Below, one piece after another: positions 1 through 12,064 of a stretch of DNA of 64,000 nt. The notes beneath the pieces were generated by a model. That model was given only the letters and a program-made list of their open reading frames with translations. It was not told the origin of the DNA and made no database searches. The first letter of the stretch is position 1, and each line of letters begins with the position of its first letter. Origin of the DNA: Hormiphora californensis (taxonomy: Eukaryota; Ctenophora; Tentaculata; Cydippida; Pleurobrachiidae); contig CM035355.1 of NCBI GenBank assembly GCA_020137815.1, forward strand, positions 2,698,731 through 2,762,730, written 5' to 3'. Both the position numbers and the translations under genes were made by a program.

Positions 1-1340
1 AGTTTTAGCGAGAATTTGGCCATGGGAGATGGGTCAGTGGGCGTCCCCTAGAGATTTTATATGGCTATCTAAACTGTAACTAAGAAAAGAGTTTGGCAAA
101 CGCTGAACTCTGAAGGTATCATAAATTTTCATCCCCTGGCTCGATCCGGCGTTCCCTAAGCCCCAGCCAAATTTTAAGTACTTGGACGTAGCAAAAAGTT
201 CTGTCCCGGCTACGACGAACACTGACGAAGCTTCCCGGAACGGTCCCGATCTTTAAAAGACTTCCCATTTGGTAGAAGTTATCAACAAAAGGACATTCTG
301 TATTTTAGAGACTAGGGGGCCCGAAGAACGTGTTGTAACGGAGACCGGAGTGGAAATCGCGAACGTGTTGCTAAAATTTAAAAATCGAAGTGAAAATCGC
401 CAAAAAATTCAGGAGAAAAACTAAACGCCGCGTAAAAGATATCTACGAACGCGCCGCGCGGCTCTTGTTGGCACAGTATTTCAAAATATTGAGCCGACAA
501 CCTGATATGAGCGTTAGATTTCGCGTAATTTAATAATTTAATTATGCATAATTATGCAGCGGTAGTACCAGTAGCAGTACGTTTCCGGGTCACGATCTGA
601 TCTGGATCAGATCATTGGTGACATAGACACTTGGCGCGACTCGACCCCCCACCAGGTGTCTATCTATCAGTATCACCGCGCCGTCAACTTGGTATCACCG
701 CGCCGCCGCGCCGGCAAGGGAGGGGTAACTTCGTTACCAACTGTCTGGCGGCGCCAGACCCCATTTGATTCTCAAATTGGCGACAGTGCGCTCAGATGGG
801 TCGCGGCGCCAGACAGGTTACCAAGCGATCCGTCAACACAGTCACATGCTGATAGAAGAGCGCGACGTGCCTTGGATCCATCGCATCCTATTCTCGCTCC
901 GCGAATAATAGGATCCCGGCCCGTTGAGAGCAAGAACTCACGTGCGCGCGATATAAAGCACGTTTTCAGCAGATCGCGCGTGATAGACCGTTTTTGGAGA
1001 CCATTTTAGCTGACCTAGCACTACTCAAAGGTCAATTATGGCCTCATTTCGCATCGTGATGAATCGGCGGGTATTTTCCCATACTCACAAGGCCATGACG
1101 ATTCCCCCAGTACCCGCAGATTGTCCCAGGACCGAGTACGAGCTTGCAGCCAGGTCTTTAAAGAATTGCTCATGTTTAGCGTCAATTTTGACCCACTATT
1201 CCTCAAATGCTGATACTCGCGGGTATTTTCCGTAAAACTAGAGACAATTATCTGCCAGGAGCAACAAACGAGATGTAAATCGGTTCAGTAGTTCCTTGCA
1301 GCCAGGTCTTTGAAAAAGTTTGCTCTAAAATCAATAACGG
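1..1340. other. No gene seen
   Basis: Reading frames here are short and show no recognisable domain or paired splice sites. The stretch contains one small hairpin element (741-816) and, just before it, one end of a second hairpin family (about 712-740, AGGGGTAACTTCGTTACCAA). Confidence 0.5.
741..816. repeat. Short palindromic element, family A (CTGTCTGGCGCC ends)
   Basis: The ends CTGTCTGGCG and CGCCAGACAG are inverted copies. The core holds CCCATTTGATTCTCAAATTGG and GCGCTCAGATGGG, which recur in three other copies at 56423-56473, 56931-56997 and 62243-62310. No coding capacity; a very small non-autonomous element. Confidence 0.7.
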
Positions 1341-1417
1341 ACCGGAGGCCTAGATGTGAGATCGATCTCGGTCGCTGCGCGACCTCGATCTCACTCAGGC
1401 ATCAATGTGGCCAAGAC

Positions 1418-1495
1418 GTGCCCAAGTTACTATACTGTGCACTGTCAGTGCAAGTGCACATGTCACTGACAGTGGCATGGCAGTAACTTGGGCAC
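1418..1495. repeat. 78-bp imperfect hairpin
   Basis: GTGCCCAAGTTACTATACTG at the left pairs with CATGGCAGTAACTTGGGCAC at the right. Inner CACTGTCAGTG and CACTGACAGTG also pair. A spurious reading frame crosses it. Confidence 0.65.
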
Positions 1496-1564
1496 GCTGT
1501 GTCAGGTCAGTGGTCACACTGAGAGTTAGAGTGAAAACGGACAAATGTAGCCGTAGATTGGGAG

Positions 1565-1896
<332 letters not shown>

Positions 1897-2540
1897 AACT
1901 CAGTACTCACAGAGAATGATATCAGATACACTTACAGAGACTCTTCATAAATAATGGTAACATAATGCGTGTATATTCAGCTTCTGAATCACCTGACCAT
2001 TGTGACCACCTGTTGCCATCATAGCCTTTCTGTGCTTCTTTTTCTCAGTCTCACTAGAGGAACCTACTGATCATTGGTTTGTACCTACTGCTCATTGATT
2101 TGGTCTATAATTGTTCTATGTTCAAAATGCAGTACGAACTACGAACACTAACAGTGAATTCAGTAAACATGCTCGCACTTGTGGCTGTGCAGTGTGCAGT
2201 GTGCAGTGTGCACTGCCACAAGTGCGAGTGTTCGGGTTGGTGCCGCCAGACAGCACCAGTACTGCATGTGGCATGTGTGTTGCTATCTCATTAGAACTGG
2301 ATCTAGCTAGTATCTAGATCGAGTTCTGCTGAGATACTACTAGATCTAGTCAATGAGAATCAGCTTTGTTGTGCTTGGGCCTTGTACTTGTACATTAATA
2401 ACAGTTTTACTGACAGACGACAGACTGGCAATGCAATGACGTGTCCGACATTTTAACGTTAGGACGCTTCCTTTCTAGTTTCTTACCCACTGCAGCAGTT
2501 GTGTATGTATGATATTCATTTATGAAGCCGTGTTATATTA
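1897..2540. other. No gene seen
   Basis: No supported coding region or RNA gene. A short inverted repeat lies around 2165-2230, where GCACTTGTGGC pairs with GCCACAAGTGC. Confidence 0.4.
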
Positions 2541-2830
2541 GGGGAAACTCTAACTGAATGGCATCCCATTAATGGGATCCCATCAACAGTAAAACTCTAA
2601 CTGATAATGGACCACAGTGATGGTTCTTTCTCTGTATTCTCTCTGTGTGCGCGCCCGTGCCCGGGCATGCCCAATAGTTCTTTCTCTGTATTCTCTCTGT
2701 AGGCAGTACATAGATGTACTGCCTACAGAGAGAATACAGAGAAAGAACCATCACTGTGGTCCATTATCAGTTAGAGTTTTACTGTTGATGGGATCCCATT
2801 AATGGGATGCCATTCAGTTAGATTTTCCCC
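2541..2830. mobile_element. 290-bp MITE with long terminal inverted repeats, TA target duplication
   Basis: The left end GGGGAAACTCTAACTGAATG and the right end CATTCAGTTAGATTTTCCCC are inverted copies. The inverted repeats run about 110 bp inward and include CCCATTAATGGGATCCCATC. TA flanks both sides (2539-2540, 2831-2832). A small duplication in the left arm repeats TTCTTTCTCTGTATTCTCTC around a GC-rich insert. It has no transposase. The TA duplication suggests mobilisation by a Tc1/mariner-type enzyme (inference). Confidence 0.85.
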
Positions 2831-4131
2831 TACTACTAGGAGCTGTAGCCAGTAGCTTATATTCCCTACTCCCTAGCTTGAGACTGAGAGGTCGCGTTGG
2901 ATATGAGCGCCGACCAATGAGATGGATTTGGAGGTGGTCATGTGACCCTCAGGTGGGTTCCCTCTCGAAAAGGGCGCGCCCCCCCCCCTCGTACAGCTCT
3001 TTCTCGGGTGAAGACTGGGAACCATAAAATGTGTGTTGTTATGTACTTGATAAAGTCTTCGCAGATCTGATATCTATATTCTATATCGCATTGTTGTTGT
3101 TATCTGTTTTAGGAACAAACCCTTCCTGTGTGTTTCATGAAGAATACAATCTTTTGAAAAACATCAGTAGGGTAGCTTCATGGTGGTAGACTTTGATGGG
3201 CAAGCAATTCAACTTCAAGAATACTCTGTATAATTGATCGACTGTCAGAGCATTGGCCTGACAGTTGATCGATGCTGTTAGTGTAATCTTCTTGATAATA
3301 TTTATTACAAATTCGAGGATCTAATTTATCGAATTTTCTCGTTTTTTAATGGGCAACGGCATGCATGGTGGTATCAATCGTAAACTTATAGTTAGAGTAT
3401 AACTTGTAGCGAGGGCGCCCTTGCTATAAGAGGTATTATTGAATCTACCGTGTCTGTTATTAACATGAACCCTGACAAGACATGTGTGTGTGAGAGTGTC
3501 TTGTGTGTGTTCCGTACCCAACTATATTTCCCAAGCAGGGAGCTGTTTTCCACAGTTCATTACTATCATTGCATGCTAAAATTGGGTAGATCCATGTTTA
3601 CCAAATGAACTAGCTCCGTGGGACCAGTCTGAAGGGGGCCAGTAATGAACAATGAATTCATGGGTTATCTAATTGCAGATGAACTTCATCAGGAAGCTAC
3701 CGGCCACTGCAGCGAACACAGAGTGTCCCTAAATCGGCCACCATACCTTTCTCTCATTCATACCGGCCACTGCACCATACCTTCCTGCTATAATAGCTCT
3801 CGTTCTACAATCTACTGCTTGAGTTAGCCAATGACAGCCCTACGTTTGTTTCGATAACCAGCTTTTTGTTTTGTTTTCCTTGAAGGTCTTTGTCGATTAT
3901 GTAATGCAGTGTGCCAATTTAGTCCTGATAATATCAGTGATATATGTATATATTTATCCCATCATGTGTTCTACTCAAAACCCCGATTTGACAACATTGT
4001 TACCACACCATATCTCTAGCTGATATATCGTTGTACCAAATTACACAGTGCAATCTGGAATCACAGCAGTGTCTAAATTGGGGTAGTATGGGCCGACCAC
4101 CACAATTCCTTGATCAATATCAACTACAAAT
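2831..4131. other. Intergenic, one short palindromic copy (family B)
   Basis: No gene is supported. The sequence ACTGTCAGAGCATTGGCCTG near 3242-3264 is a half copy of a short palindromic element also found near 18346, 37715 and 56151. Confidence 0.4.
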
Positions 4132-4563
4132 ATGGACAACCATGATAATGAACCACCGGACCAGCCCCACCCTGAACCCCCTCCTCAACCACCTATCATA
4201 AACAGACCCGCCCTGATAAATGGTGTCTTTGTGGTCAGTTTAACATGAGATGATTTCTGTACTGCAATTCAGTTGCCCTAAATTTTGTCGATTCCTTCAT
4301 AGTTCTTATTCAATTCTTTTCAATCTTTTAATCTTCTCTTTCTGCAGGCGCCAGCAGAGGAAAATTTAGAAAACGAAAATGATGCGATTTGTAGGATAAT
4401 AGCTGAAATCCTTGTTGAGTACGCCAGGGCCATTGACCAGGGATTAGAGGAAGAAAATGCAAGAAACAACCCTCCCCCTCCTCGACGCGGGGGAGGAAAC
4501 TTATTTTCCGGGGTGTTGTCTATAATCTACTGGATTATACGGGTCGTATACCGCGTTCAATAG
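4132..4563 (+). CDS. Small two-exon gene, putative tail-anchored protein
   Basis: Not recognised by family. Exon 1 (4132-4233) starts with ATG and encodes 34 residues, acidic then proline-rich (EPPDQPHPEPPPQPP), ending at a GTG|GTCAGT donor. Exon 2 (4348-4563) follows a TTTCTGCAG acceptor in the same phase and ends in TAG, giving about 105 residues. The middle is a predicted amphipathic helix (ICRIIAEILVEYARAI). A PPPPRRGGG linker follows, then a C-terminal hydrophobic stretch (LFSGVLSIIYWIIRVVY) ending two residues before the stop, as in tail-anchored membrane proteins. Only the open frame across a good intron supports it. It could be a fortuitous frame, and I see no BH3 or SNARE signature that would name it. 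Confidence 0.5.
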
Positions 4564-6550
4564 AACATGAAAAGGATACTTCGCAAAATTATCCGCCTCC
4601 GATGACCTAGAAAATTGAAATCCTTGTTTTACAAGTTGTAACTCCTTGAAATAGTCGTTCTACGTGACGCATCATCCTCTTAGCTTAGTATTATATTATA
4701 TCCTGTGACAAATGTAGTGAAATTCTTATAACCTCCGTATGTTATATGTTCAAAATGTTAAAATATTCCAATTTATATCGTGACTAGCGTGTCCCACTGT
4801 TTCCTAACAGAGCCCCTAAAAAGCTATTTTTGCTTTGCCTTGTTGTCAGCTGTGGGATACGTGGCCAGTTTTGTTTTTTTCGAGAGATCTGCATCCACAT
4901 AAGCCAAAAAAGAGGTTATAAGTTTATCACTCAATGCCCTTAATTTTATTTTTCTTATGTCATCTCTTAATCGTTTTACTTTCTTTTTTCTTTAAAATTT
5001 TAAACTCGTTATTCAATGTAGATTGTTCCTGCAGGAACAAAAATCGCTTTTTAAGATCGTTAGAGTTATTGATTTATTTTCTTTTGTATGCTACTAACAA
5101 CATGATTTACTAATATTTGACCCTGATTGACTATGCACGATTTGAGATTGAGTCTATCAATCTAGGAACGACAGGTGAACGAGTGTTTTGAGAGCCGTGA
5201 CAGTGAGATTTGGAGATTATTGGGTCGCTAAAATATGACTAAAACCCTTTATAGTAGTTTAGTTACTAAAGTGAGTGAGAATTCCGAGACGCTGCTGTGT
5301 GTTTGCTCTATGTACGTACTAATAATACTGTGTGTTTCAGACCTTCTAATGTGTCAGTGTGGGTTCATGTTGAGTGTGAGTTTTTTAAAAAATACTGAAA
5401 AGACTTGGTGTACAGGTTGTTCTACCAGCCAAGAACCGACCGAATCAGTCACGTGACCTAAATAACGATTTCTGATTGGTTGTTTACTTGTGTCGGTCGG
5501 TTCCTGCTACCAGCGCTGTAGCATATTACTACATCATATTCACAGTGTGCATGTCTTGGATAGGAATTGCCCATGTATCTTTCTAATTCATGTACACATC
5601 GTGTTTATGCCAACAGCTAGGATATGTCGAACAACTTTCCAGTCACCAGGAAAAAAAATATCCAAGCTATCACTATATTTATTAATATGTTTATCTCAGT
5701 TTAATACTTCCGCCAACTAAAATAAAGATGATATCTCTCTTTAAAAATTAAAACTAACCATTTCTTTTATCTTTCTAGGGTTATTTCGTGCTACCAAAAG
5801 CGGGTTCTGTGAATTTTGATAGGAATTATGACGTGGTTTTATCGATTATTCTGCAAAACCGATTTTAAAAAACCCCTTTTACAACCTCAACATCCGAGTT
5901 TTGTAGTCTCTCCCCCACCCCGCATACATGCTCCCCTCATTATGTATTCATGTGTTCATTATAATATCATCTAACGGCGCCCGGCTGACCCATTGTGTAT
6001 GATCCTTAGGAAAATGGGGAGCCCTCTGGGTTTTACATTCACAGTAATGAACTAGCCCAGAGGTTATTCATTTATTGAGAGAGAGACATGGAGAGGGGTA
6101 AAATGAACCTCTCTCTCCCACTGCCGCATGCAAATGTACAAAGCATAGCAGCGCAGCACTCGCATTCTCAGCATTATAGGGTCATGTGAGCCTTGGGACT
6201 GAGTGCTCCAGCTGCGTCATGTACAGCTCTTTTTAGGAGACTTGCCCGGCAGACCATTAGCCTGTAATTGCCATGAAGCCTCATGAGAATTAGTTTAGTA
6301 TGATTCATGGTGCTTAGACCGGCCGCGGACCTGTTTGATCTTTATATGCAAAGTTGGAGTGGGGGATTTTGGGTCGTTCAAAAACAATTGATCCTATATA
6401 ATAGTAAATTACAAAAACACGTTTCTCTCTCTTACTCAATTGCACATACATACTCTCTCATTTCCTCTCGCTCGCTTCCTCTTTACTCTGTTTTACCCTC
6501 ACAATCACTACAAACAAACACAAGTTACACAAAATAGATATATATATATT
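4564..6550. other. AT-rich intergenic region
   Basis: No convincing exon. It probably holds the 3' UTR of the small plus-strand gene and the 3' flank of the minus-strand ATG16L1 gene. A few short frames exist without splice support. Confidence 0.4.
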
Positions 6551-9500
6551 TCAGAAGCCTGTCCACACAAAAAATTTCTTACTTTTCTCCACGCTCACAA
6601 ATGCCTGTCCGAGAGGGTGCCATTTGACTGCCACCACGGCATTACTGTGCATTTTAGGAACCTCCTCACGCTTTAGAGTCCGTGTGTTCCAGATAAATAT
6701 AGAACCATCGCCCGAACCGCAGGCAATGTACTGCCCATCAGGGCTGAATGCACACCGAGTGTGCTCCCCGATCCGAAGACCGTCGTGAGTGAAGGTGGCG
6801 ATGGCTTGGTTTAACTTGAGGTCGATCAGTTTGATTACCGAGCTATCCTAGAGTGGGAGAAGGGTCGTTAGATCTCCTATATATTGGAGGCCCTTTAAAC
6901 AACAGATATATGCTAATATGGTTCATGTAGGAGCCACGTGGGCTCCTCGTCCACGTGTGCCTTACCTTGCAACTGCACGCGAGGAACTTTCCACACAAAC
7001 TTAGATCGACACTAGTTATCCGGCCATCTAGTAGCATTTCGTGGGAGCTGGTATCCTGACGTTCATCCCAGAACCGGAGTCGCTTATCGAAGTGACAACT
7101 CACTATATTTGTCCTGGAGAAGGGGGGGGGGGTTAAAAATGGAAAACGGAATTTAGGAACTCATTGAATTGTGATAGAAATAGCAACATACATAGCAAAA
7201 TACAGTTGTATTACTTCGTTGAAATAGCAACATATTTAGACTACAGAGTAAAACTTACCCTTGTTCACTAAGGACAGCTAAATCGTGGCAACTTGAACGT
7301 GCAAATATTGTCCTAATATCTGAAATGATAATTAAAGGTTATAACAAAAACACTAGAGATTATTACAATCATTATCATTAGAACAGAGTGTACAGAACAG
7401 GTACATTCATTGTTAAGTTCTACCCATTCTACCCCTGTAGTTAGAGAGGGTCGAGCTTGTTATGTATAATTTTCCTTTTCATTCGTAAAAGGGGTGCAAT
7501 TAGAGGGCCGAGAGGGTCGAGAAAGGCAGGTACTGGGTACATTCAGAGAACAAAACTACCCCCAAAACTCACTTTTACCGGATCGAACATCCCAGAGTCT
7601 AAGAGTCCTATCATGACTCCCTGACACAATCCTCTGAGAGTGATTGTAGAACTTCACCGTGTAAACCTTGTTATCGTGGCCCATGAATTGATTTTTGACA
7701 ACGCTGTTATTCACCTGCCACAACCTCACTGCAGCATCGTTACTACCTGCCACTAGATAGTGATCCTGAGAGAATGTCAGGATAATTAATGTTTTATTAT
7801 TCGTAATATCCGGTGCGGTGTGGCGATAAACAACAAGTATCATCATGTACGACGTGTATCGGCGAAGGAAGGAGAATTCTGCAGTGCGCGCAATATGAGA
7901 CACCGTGACGAAATGCTCAACTTCGCTTTCATCAGGTCAGCAAACTCGCGCGTTACAAACAAACACAAATAAATTGCGACAAAACTGGTTTTCAGGCTTG
8001 GTGGCACACACATTACATCCGCGGTACGAATGGTACCGGGTCGGTTATATCTTACCCTTTCGTCAATGTCAATACTCATCACACCAGCGTTGCAGCCAAG
8101 TAGGGTGTTTGTGTTATCCAAACTGGGCACTGGGAAGGGGTGAGAGATACAGTTAGAGAAATGAAAACATGACAAAAGCAAAAGTGACTGGACTCCTAAG
8201 AGGGGGGGGGGGGGGTCGGCCGATATTAGATTCTACGGTAAAAGGTCAATCAATTAATTAAGAACTTACAGTTAGTTGTTCGCCACATTTTGATACATTT
8301 ATCAGCACCACATGTTGCCATTGTAGTGCCCTGGTAACTGAATGCAACACTGTACAATTCGCTAGTGTGACTCTCCTGTTGGGAGGGTGTGATAAACAAT
8401 GTTAGTTATCATGGCATAAATGCCCTAAAAAGTTAATCCTTATTCCTTGCCTAGCTCAACCCCCTTTTCGCAAGTAAATGTAAAGGAGGGTTCTTCTGTA
8501 CATAATTTCTTAAAACTTTCAATTCTTGAACAGATCTCGTTACTGAATATACTTACAACTTTGTTTTGCACTTCCTTGGGAATAATGGACGGTCCAGAGT
8601 AGAGCCGACATCGTGATGAAGCACTGAGGAAGGGAGTGTTAGATATGGTGAAGGGGAGAGAGATAGAGAGGGAAGGGAGTTAGATATGGTGAGGGGGAGA
8701 GATAGAGAGAAAGATAGAGAGCGAGAGCATGCCAAATAATCACAGAGATTTCAGCCATAATCAATGCGATCACAGTAACACAAACAGTAACACATACAAA
8801 GGGAGGTGATAACCTAACATTGCACCACTTGTTAGCATATTAGCAGGCTTTTTATAAGTTTAGCAAACCATAACGGCTGTATTATTGCTTGGTTACGAAA
8901 TAACCCCTCTAAAGACCTTCGTGTCCGCAAGGGAGGGGCAACTTCGTTACCAATAATATTGCATGCTTCAAGCCCACACACACAGATATAATATGCCCAC
9001 TTACGAGCTGTGTCGGGATGCACCCTCATCTGACTCTGACTCTGATTTTCGGAAAAACCGAGACAGGATTGAGCTCCTACCTCCCATACCTGGGGCACCG
9101 CCAACAGAACTACCCGGGTTGTTGTACGCACCCAATCTGGCATGAGGGGGCGGGGTAGGGAGGGGTGGGGATAGAGGGGGTGGGGTAGGGAATGGATGGG
9201 ATATAGGCGCGGAGTGGGGAATGGATAAGATAGGGGGAAGGGTTTGCATATGTATGGACTATATGGACTGAGGGGAGAATGAAATGTGATTTCGTGATGC
9301 CTGATGGGTTCGGAAGGAGAAAGATATTGGGTAAAATGACAGTGCTGATCAAGATCACGGAGGAACATGGATAGGAAACGATCTAGACATGAATTCTTAT
9401 ACATTCGTCAGACATGTAATTATTGTGATTTATTCATATTGTTGTGTTTTATTGACATGGTAACATAATTCAGCCTTATAATACCCATACCTTGGAGTTA

Positions 9501-11960
9501 GAGTTGAAGTTATGCTCGAAGATAAGGCAAGACTGAAGAAAACATAGCATAAACAACATGACACAAATGCAAGAGAAAGAGAGAGATGTGAACCAACAAA
9601 CAACTAATTATACCGGTGATGTTTTATTTGATGAAGGAGCACTTACGATTGTTCGGGGGAGATACTATCCTCTCGTCGGGCACTTTCCAACTCGTAGAAG
9701 ATTTGATGTTCCTTTAACCTACAACACAAGGATAGAACAATTTAGAAAAGCTGCACAGAGATCGCCCAAATAAAAGAAGAAGAATAAAAGAAGAAATGAT
9801 AATCTGTGCAGGAGCGCCCCAGTAATTTCCCTTATTTCCTATCCCTATATTATTTTCCCGGTCCACACTCACACCAAATCAAGATTTCTACTGATAAGAG
9901 AAGTAATATTGCATATTCCCAACTCCCTCATAGAGCTCTAGAGGGTTATGAGAGGGACCCTTATTACCCTCTAGATGATCTGGACAAGAGTGTGCCCGTG
10001 AAAGTGAGGTCAACTCTCTGGCACAATTTCAACTTCACATTGTCCAGCATCCTATTTTACTAGAGATGTAACTCAGTACCACCCAATTCAACTAGTAACT
10101 ACCACCCTACTGGCTACTACCACGACTACTCACTTCTTCATAGTTTCGTTGTGCATATTAACCAGATCACTTGTATACTACTATCACCCTACCACTACTC
10201 ACTTCTTCATTGTTTCGTTGTGCATATTAACAACATCAGCTTCATCCTTCTTCTGCTGGAGTAGTTTCTCCAGAATGTTCCCATTTTCCATCGCCATCCT
10301 CTTCTTCTCTTCATCTGACTTCTTGAGTATTAGTGACATGGTAGTATGCTCATCTTTGAGGGTCTCTGGGAGGGGATTTGAAATGTTACAATCTGAAACA
10401 AAATCTGTTCAACTCCCCTCAATGTGTTATCTTACTCTCCCCATTTCCAAGGATAATCTTATAATCTAGCTCTCTCAGTCCCCTACCATTTCCTTCCACA
10501 TCTCTCTCCCCTACCAGGAGAGGGGGAGGAACCTACCATTCTCTTCCACCAGAAGTTGAACCCTCCTCTCTAGTTCCATAATCTGTATCTCCTTCTTAGC
10601 AACATCCTTCGCTTTAGCAGCCATCTTATACAAGTCCTGCTGCATCGAGTCTTTACTGGTCTGTAGCTGGATTATCTCCTGAGAAAAGAAGTATCATACT
10701 ATTATTAAAGCAAATAGGGAAATCCCATGTCCCGTTTTTTTAACCAAATATGGCACAAAATTCCTGGAAATGGCCTTTTGCACGTGTTGTCCCTAGAGGG
10801 ACCCTGGCAACCTGCCAGCTTGAGCCTTAAACTGCACGTGCATCCTTGATTCATCTCTCTGCCGGTTGTGTGATTGATCGTTTGCTCGATTTGATCTGTT
10901 CACCACGTTTCGTGAACATGACTACTCAACTTCAACACAATCGCCAGCGAGTTTGGAGGAGCCATATGTCCCAAACTGGCGCTGACGCCTATAGACTACG
11001 TGATAGAATCCTACAAAAGAGGTGATTATTATTCAAAAAATGTTGTCAACACACGTAATAACAAAGTATCAATGGCACTAATAAGAAATGACAGTAATAC
11101 GTGAAAGTATTTTGAAAATGTGCTCCTTCATAAAATACTTCAGGACCTGGCAAAAGAGGACCCGTGGTTTTTCCGTCGAAAGAATCCCTGTGGTTAATTT
11201 ACCTGATAAATTTACTGATTTTAAAAATTTCAAATGATACTACACTATTTGCTTAGTTTACTGTATGACCATTTACCATCCCCGACATTCGCCCGTAGGG
11301 CGAGCGGGCTTACTAGTGATTAGAAACAGGCCAGAACAGGTTAAGTCATCACGGCAAATATCATAAAGGATCAAACTGAGAAAATGTGGAAATTTTTTTC
11401 TCAATCCCTCTCATGTCCCTCTCATGTCATAAATCATTCTAAAATCTCATCCTCGGCACCAAGAGGAAAGTTAGCTCAAATCAGACTCTTACCTCCTGGA
11501 GCCCAAGATAACGAAGATCATTTTCTGAGAGATTATTTGAGGGGTTGTTGATAACATTATTAATATCCTCCTGCCTCTTCAACCTCTCATAATCCAACAT
11601 CGTGATCTTGGCCCGGTACTGTTCCAGTTGAGTGTAAAGAGAGGCAACTGAAGGGATGTTTGAGGTAAGGCAGGGTTTGGGATATGGGGGTAAAATGTTT
11701 TGATTGATATTTGATATAATCGGGGGTAGGTTGCCTCCTTCGACCCTCTTTCTGGGTTAAAACATTTAAACAAGGGGTTAGCATAAAAATTGTTACTCAC
11801 ACGATCCAAATATATCCTTGAATGGCTCCTGTTCAGTCTTATCTCTCTCCCTCAATAGTGATCTATAACGGGAGGGCCACACATCCCTGTACAAGATCTG
11901 CCATGACTGGGGACCGGGGTCTCGTGGTGGCGGCGCTTCGTCGTCCTCTACCTCAACCAT
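6551..11960 (-). CDS. ATG16L1: ATG16L1-like autophagy protein
   Basis: Scaffold of the ATG12-ATG5-ATG16 complex that directs LC3/ATG8 lipidation on the phagophore. Twelve exons can be joined in phase: 11801-11960, 11493-11647, 10537-10678, 10203-10365, 9005-9136, 8557-8623, 8270-8375, 8056-8129, 7579-7765, 7259-7319, 6966-7113 and 6551-6847 (TGA at 6551-6553), about 563 residues against roughly 607 in human. The N-terminus has the ATG5-binding helix pattern (W..YRSLLRERDKTEQEPF). Exons 2-4 are coiled coil. Exon 5 is a serine-rich linker with SSILSRFFRKSESESD, like the human IFGRRS region. Exons 6-12 form a WD40 propeller with IVSGSHDRTLRLWDVR and HFDKRLRFWDER, close to human. Phase agrees at every junction, so the gene looks intact. 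The start was chosen as the ATG preceding the ATG5-binding helix. Confidence 0.93.
9558..9773 (+). CDS. Possible small ORF antisense to an ATG16L1 intron
   Basis: A 71-residue frame from ATG to TAA lies in the ATG16L1 intron between exons 4 and 5, on the opposite strand. Its composition is mixed and protein-like (TGDVLFDEGALTIVRGRYYP), unlike the low-complexity shadows around it. A second protein-like frame ends at 10063 (RALEGYERDPYYPLDDLDKS). The two might be exons of one small gene, but I could not find a donor and acceptor that join them. Function unknown. Confidence 0.25.
   Translation: MTQMQEKERDVNQQTTNYTGDVLFDEGALTIVRGRYYPLVGHFPTRRRFDVPLTYNTRIEQFRKAAQRSPK
10119..10233. repeat. 69-bp-offset tandem duplication spanning an ATG16L1 splice donor
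   Basis: CACTTCTTCAT and about 30 following bases occur at 10131 and again at 10200. The second copy is the end of ATG16L1 exon 4 with its GTGAG donor (minus strand). The first copy repeats the exon end and the donor inside the intron. Using the outer donor would read AAG then TGA, an immediate stop. Confidence 0.8.
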
Positions 11961-12064
11961 AGTTAGAGCTCATAGTTACCAGATATATATCACATGTGTA
12001 GAGGGTGGTAGTGGGTGCAGGCTATAGAGAGGGGATTTAACATTATTCGATCAGGTTATTAATA

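Noticed and set aside
656-1009. 117-residue frame
   Set aside because: Arg-rich translation of CpG-rich hairpin sequence with no start context or homology.
8553-9404. Serine/proline-rich minus-strand frames of up to 190 residues
   Set aside because: They read through intron sequence and the ATG16L1 linker exon in wrong frames.
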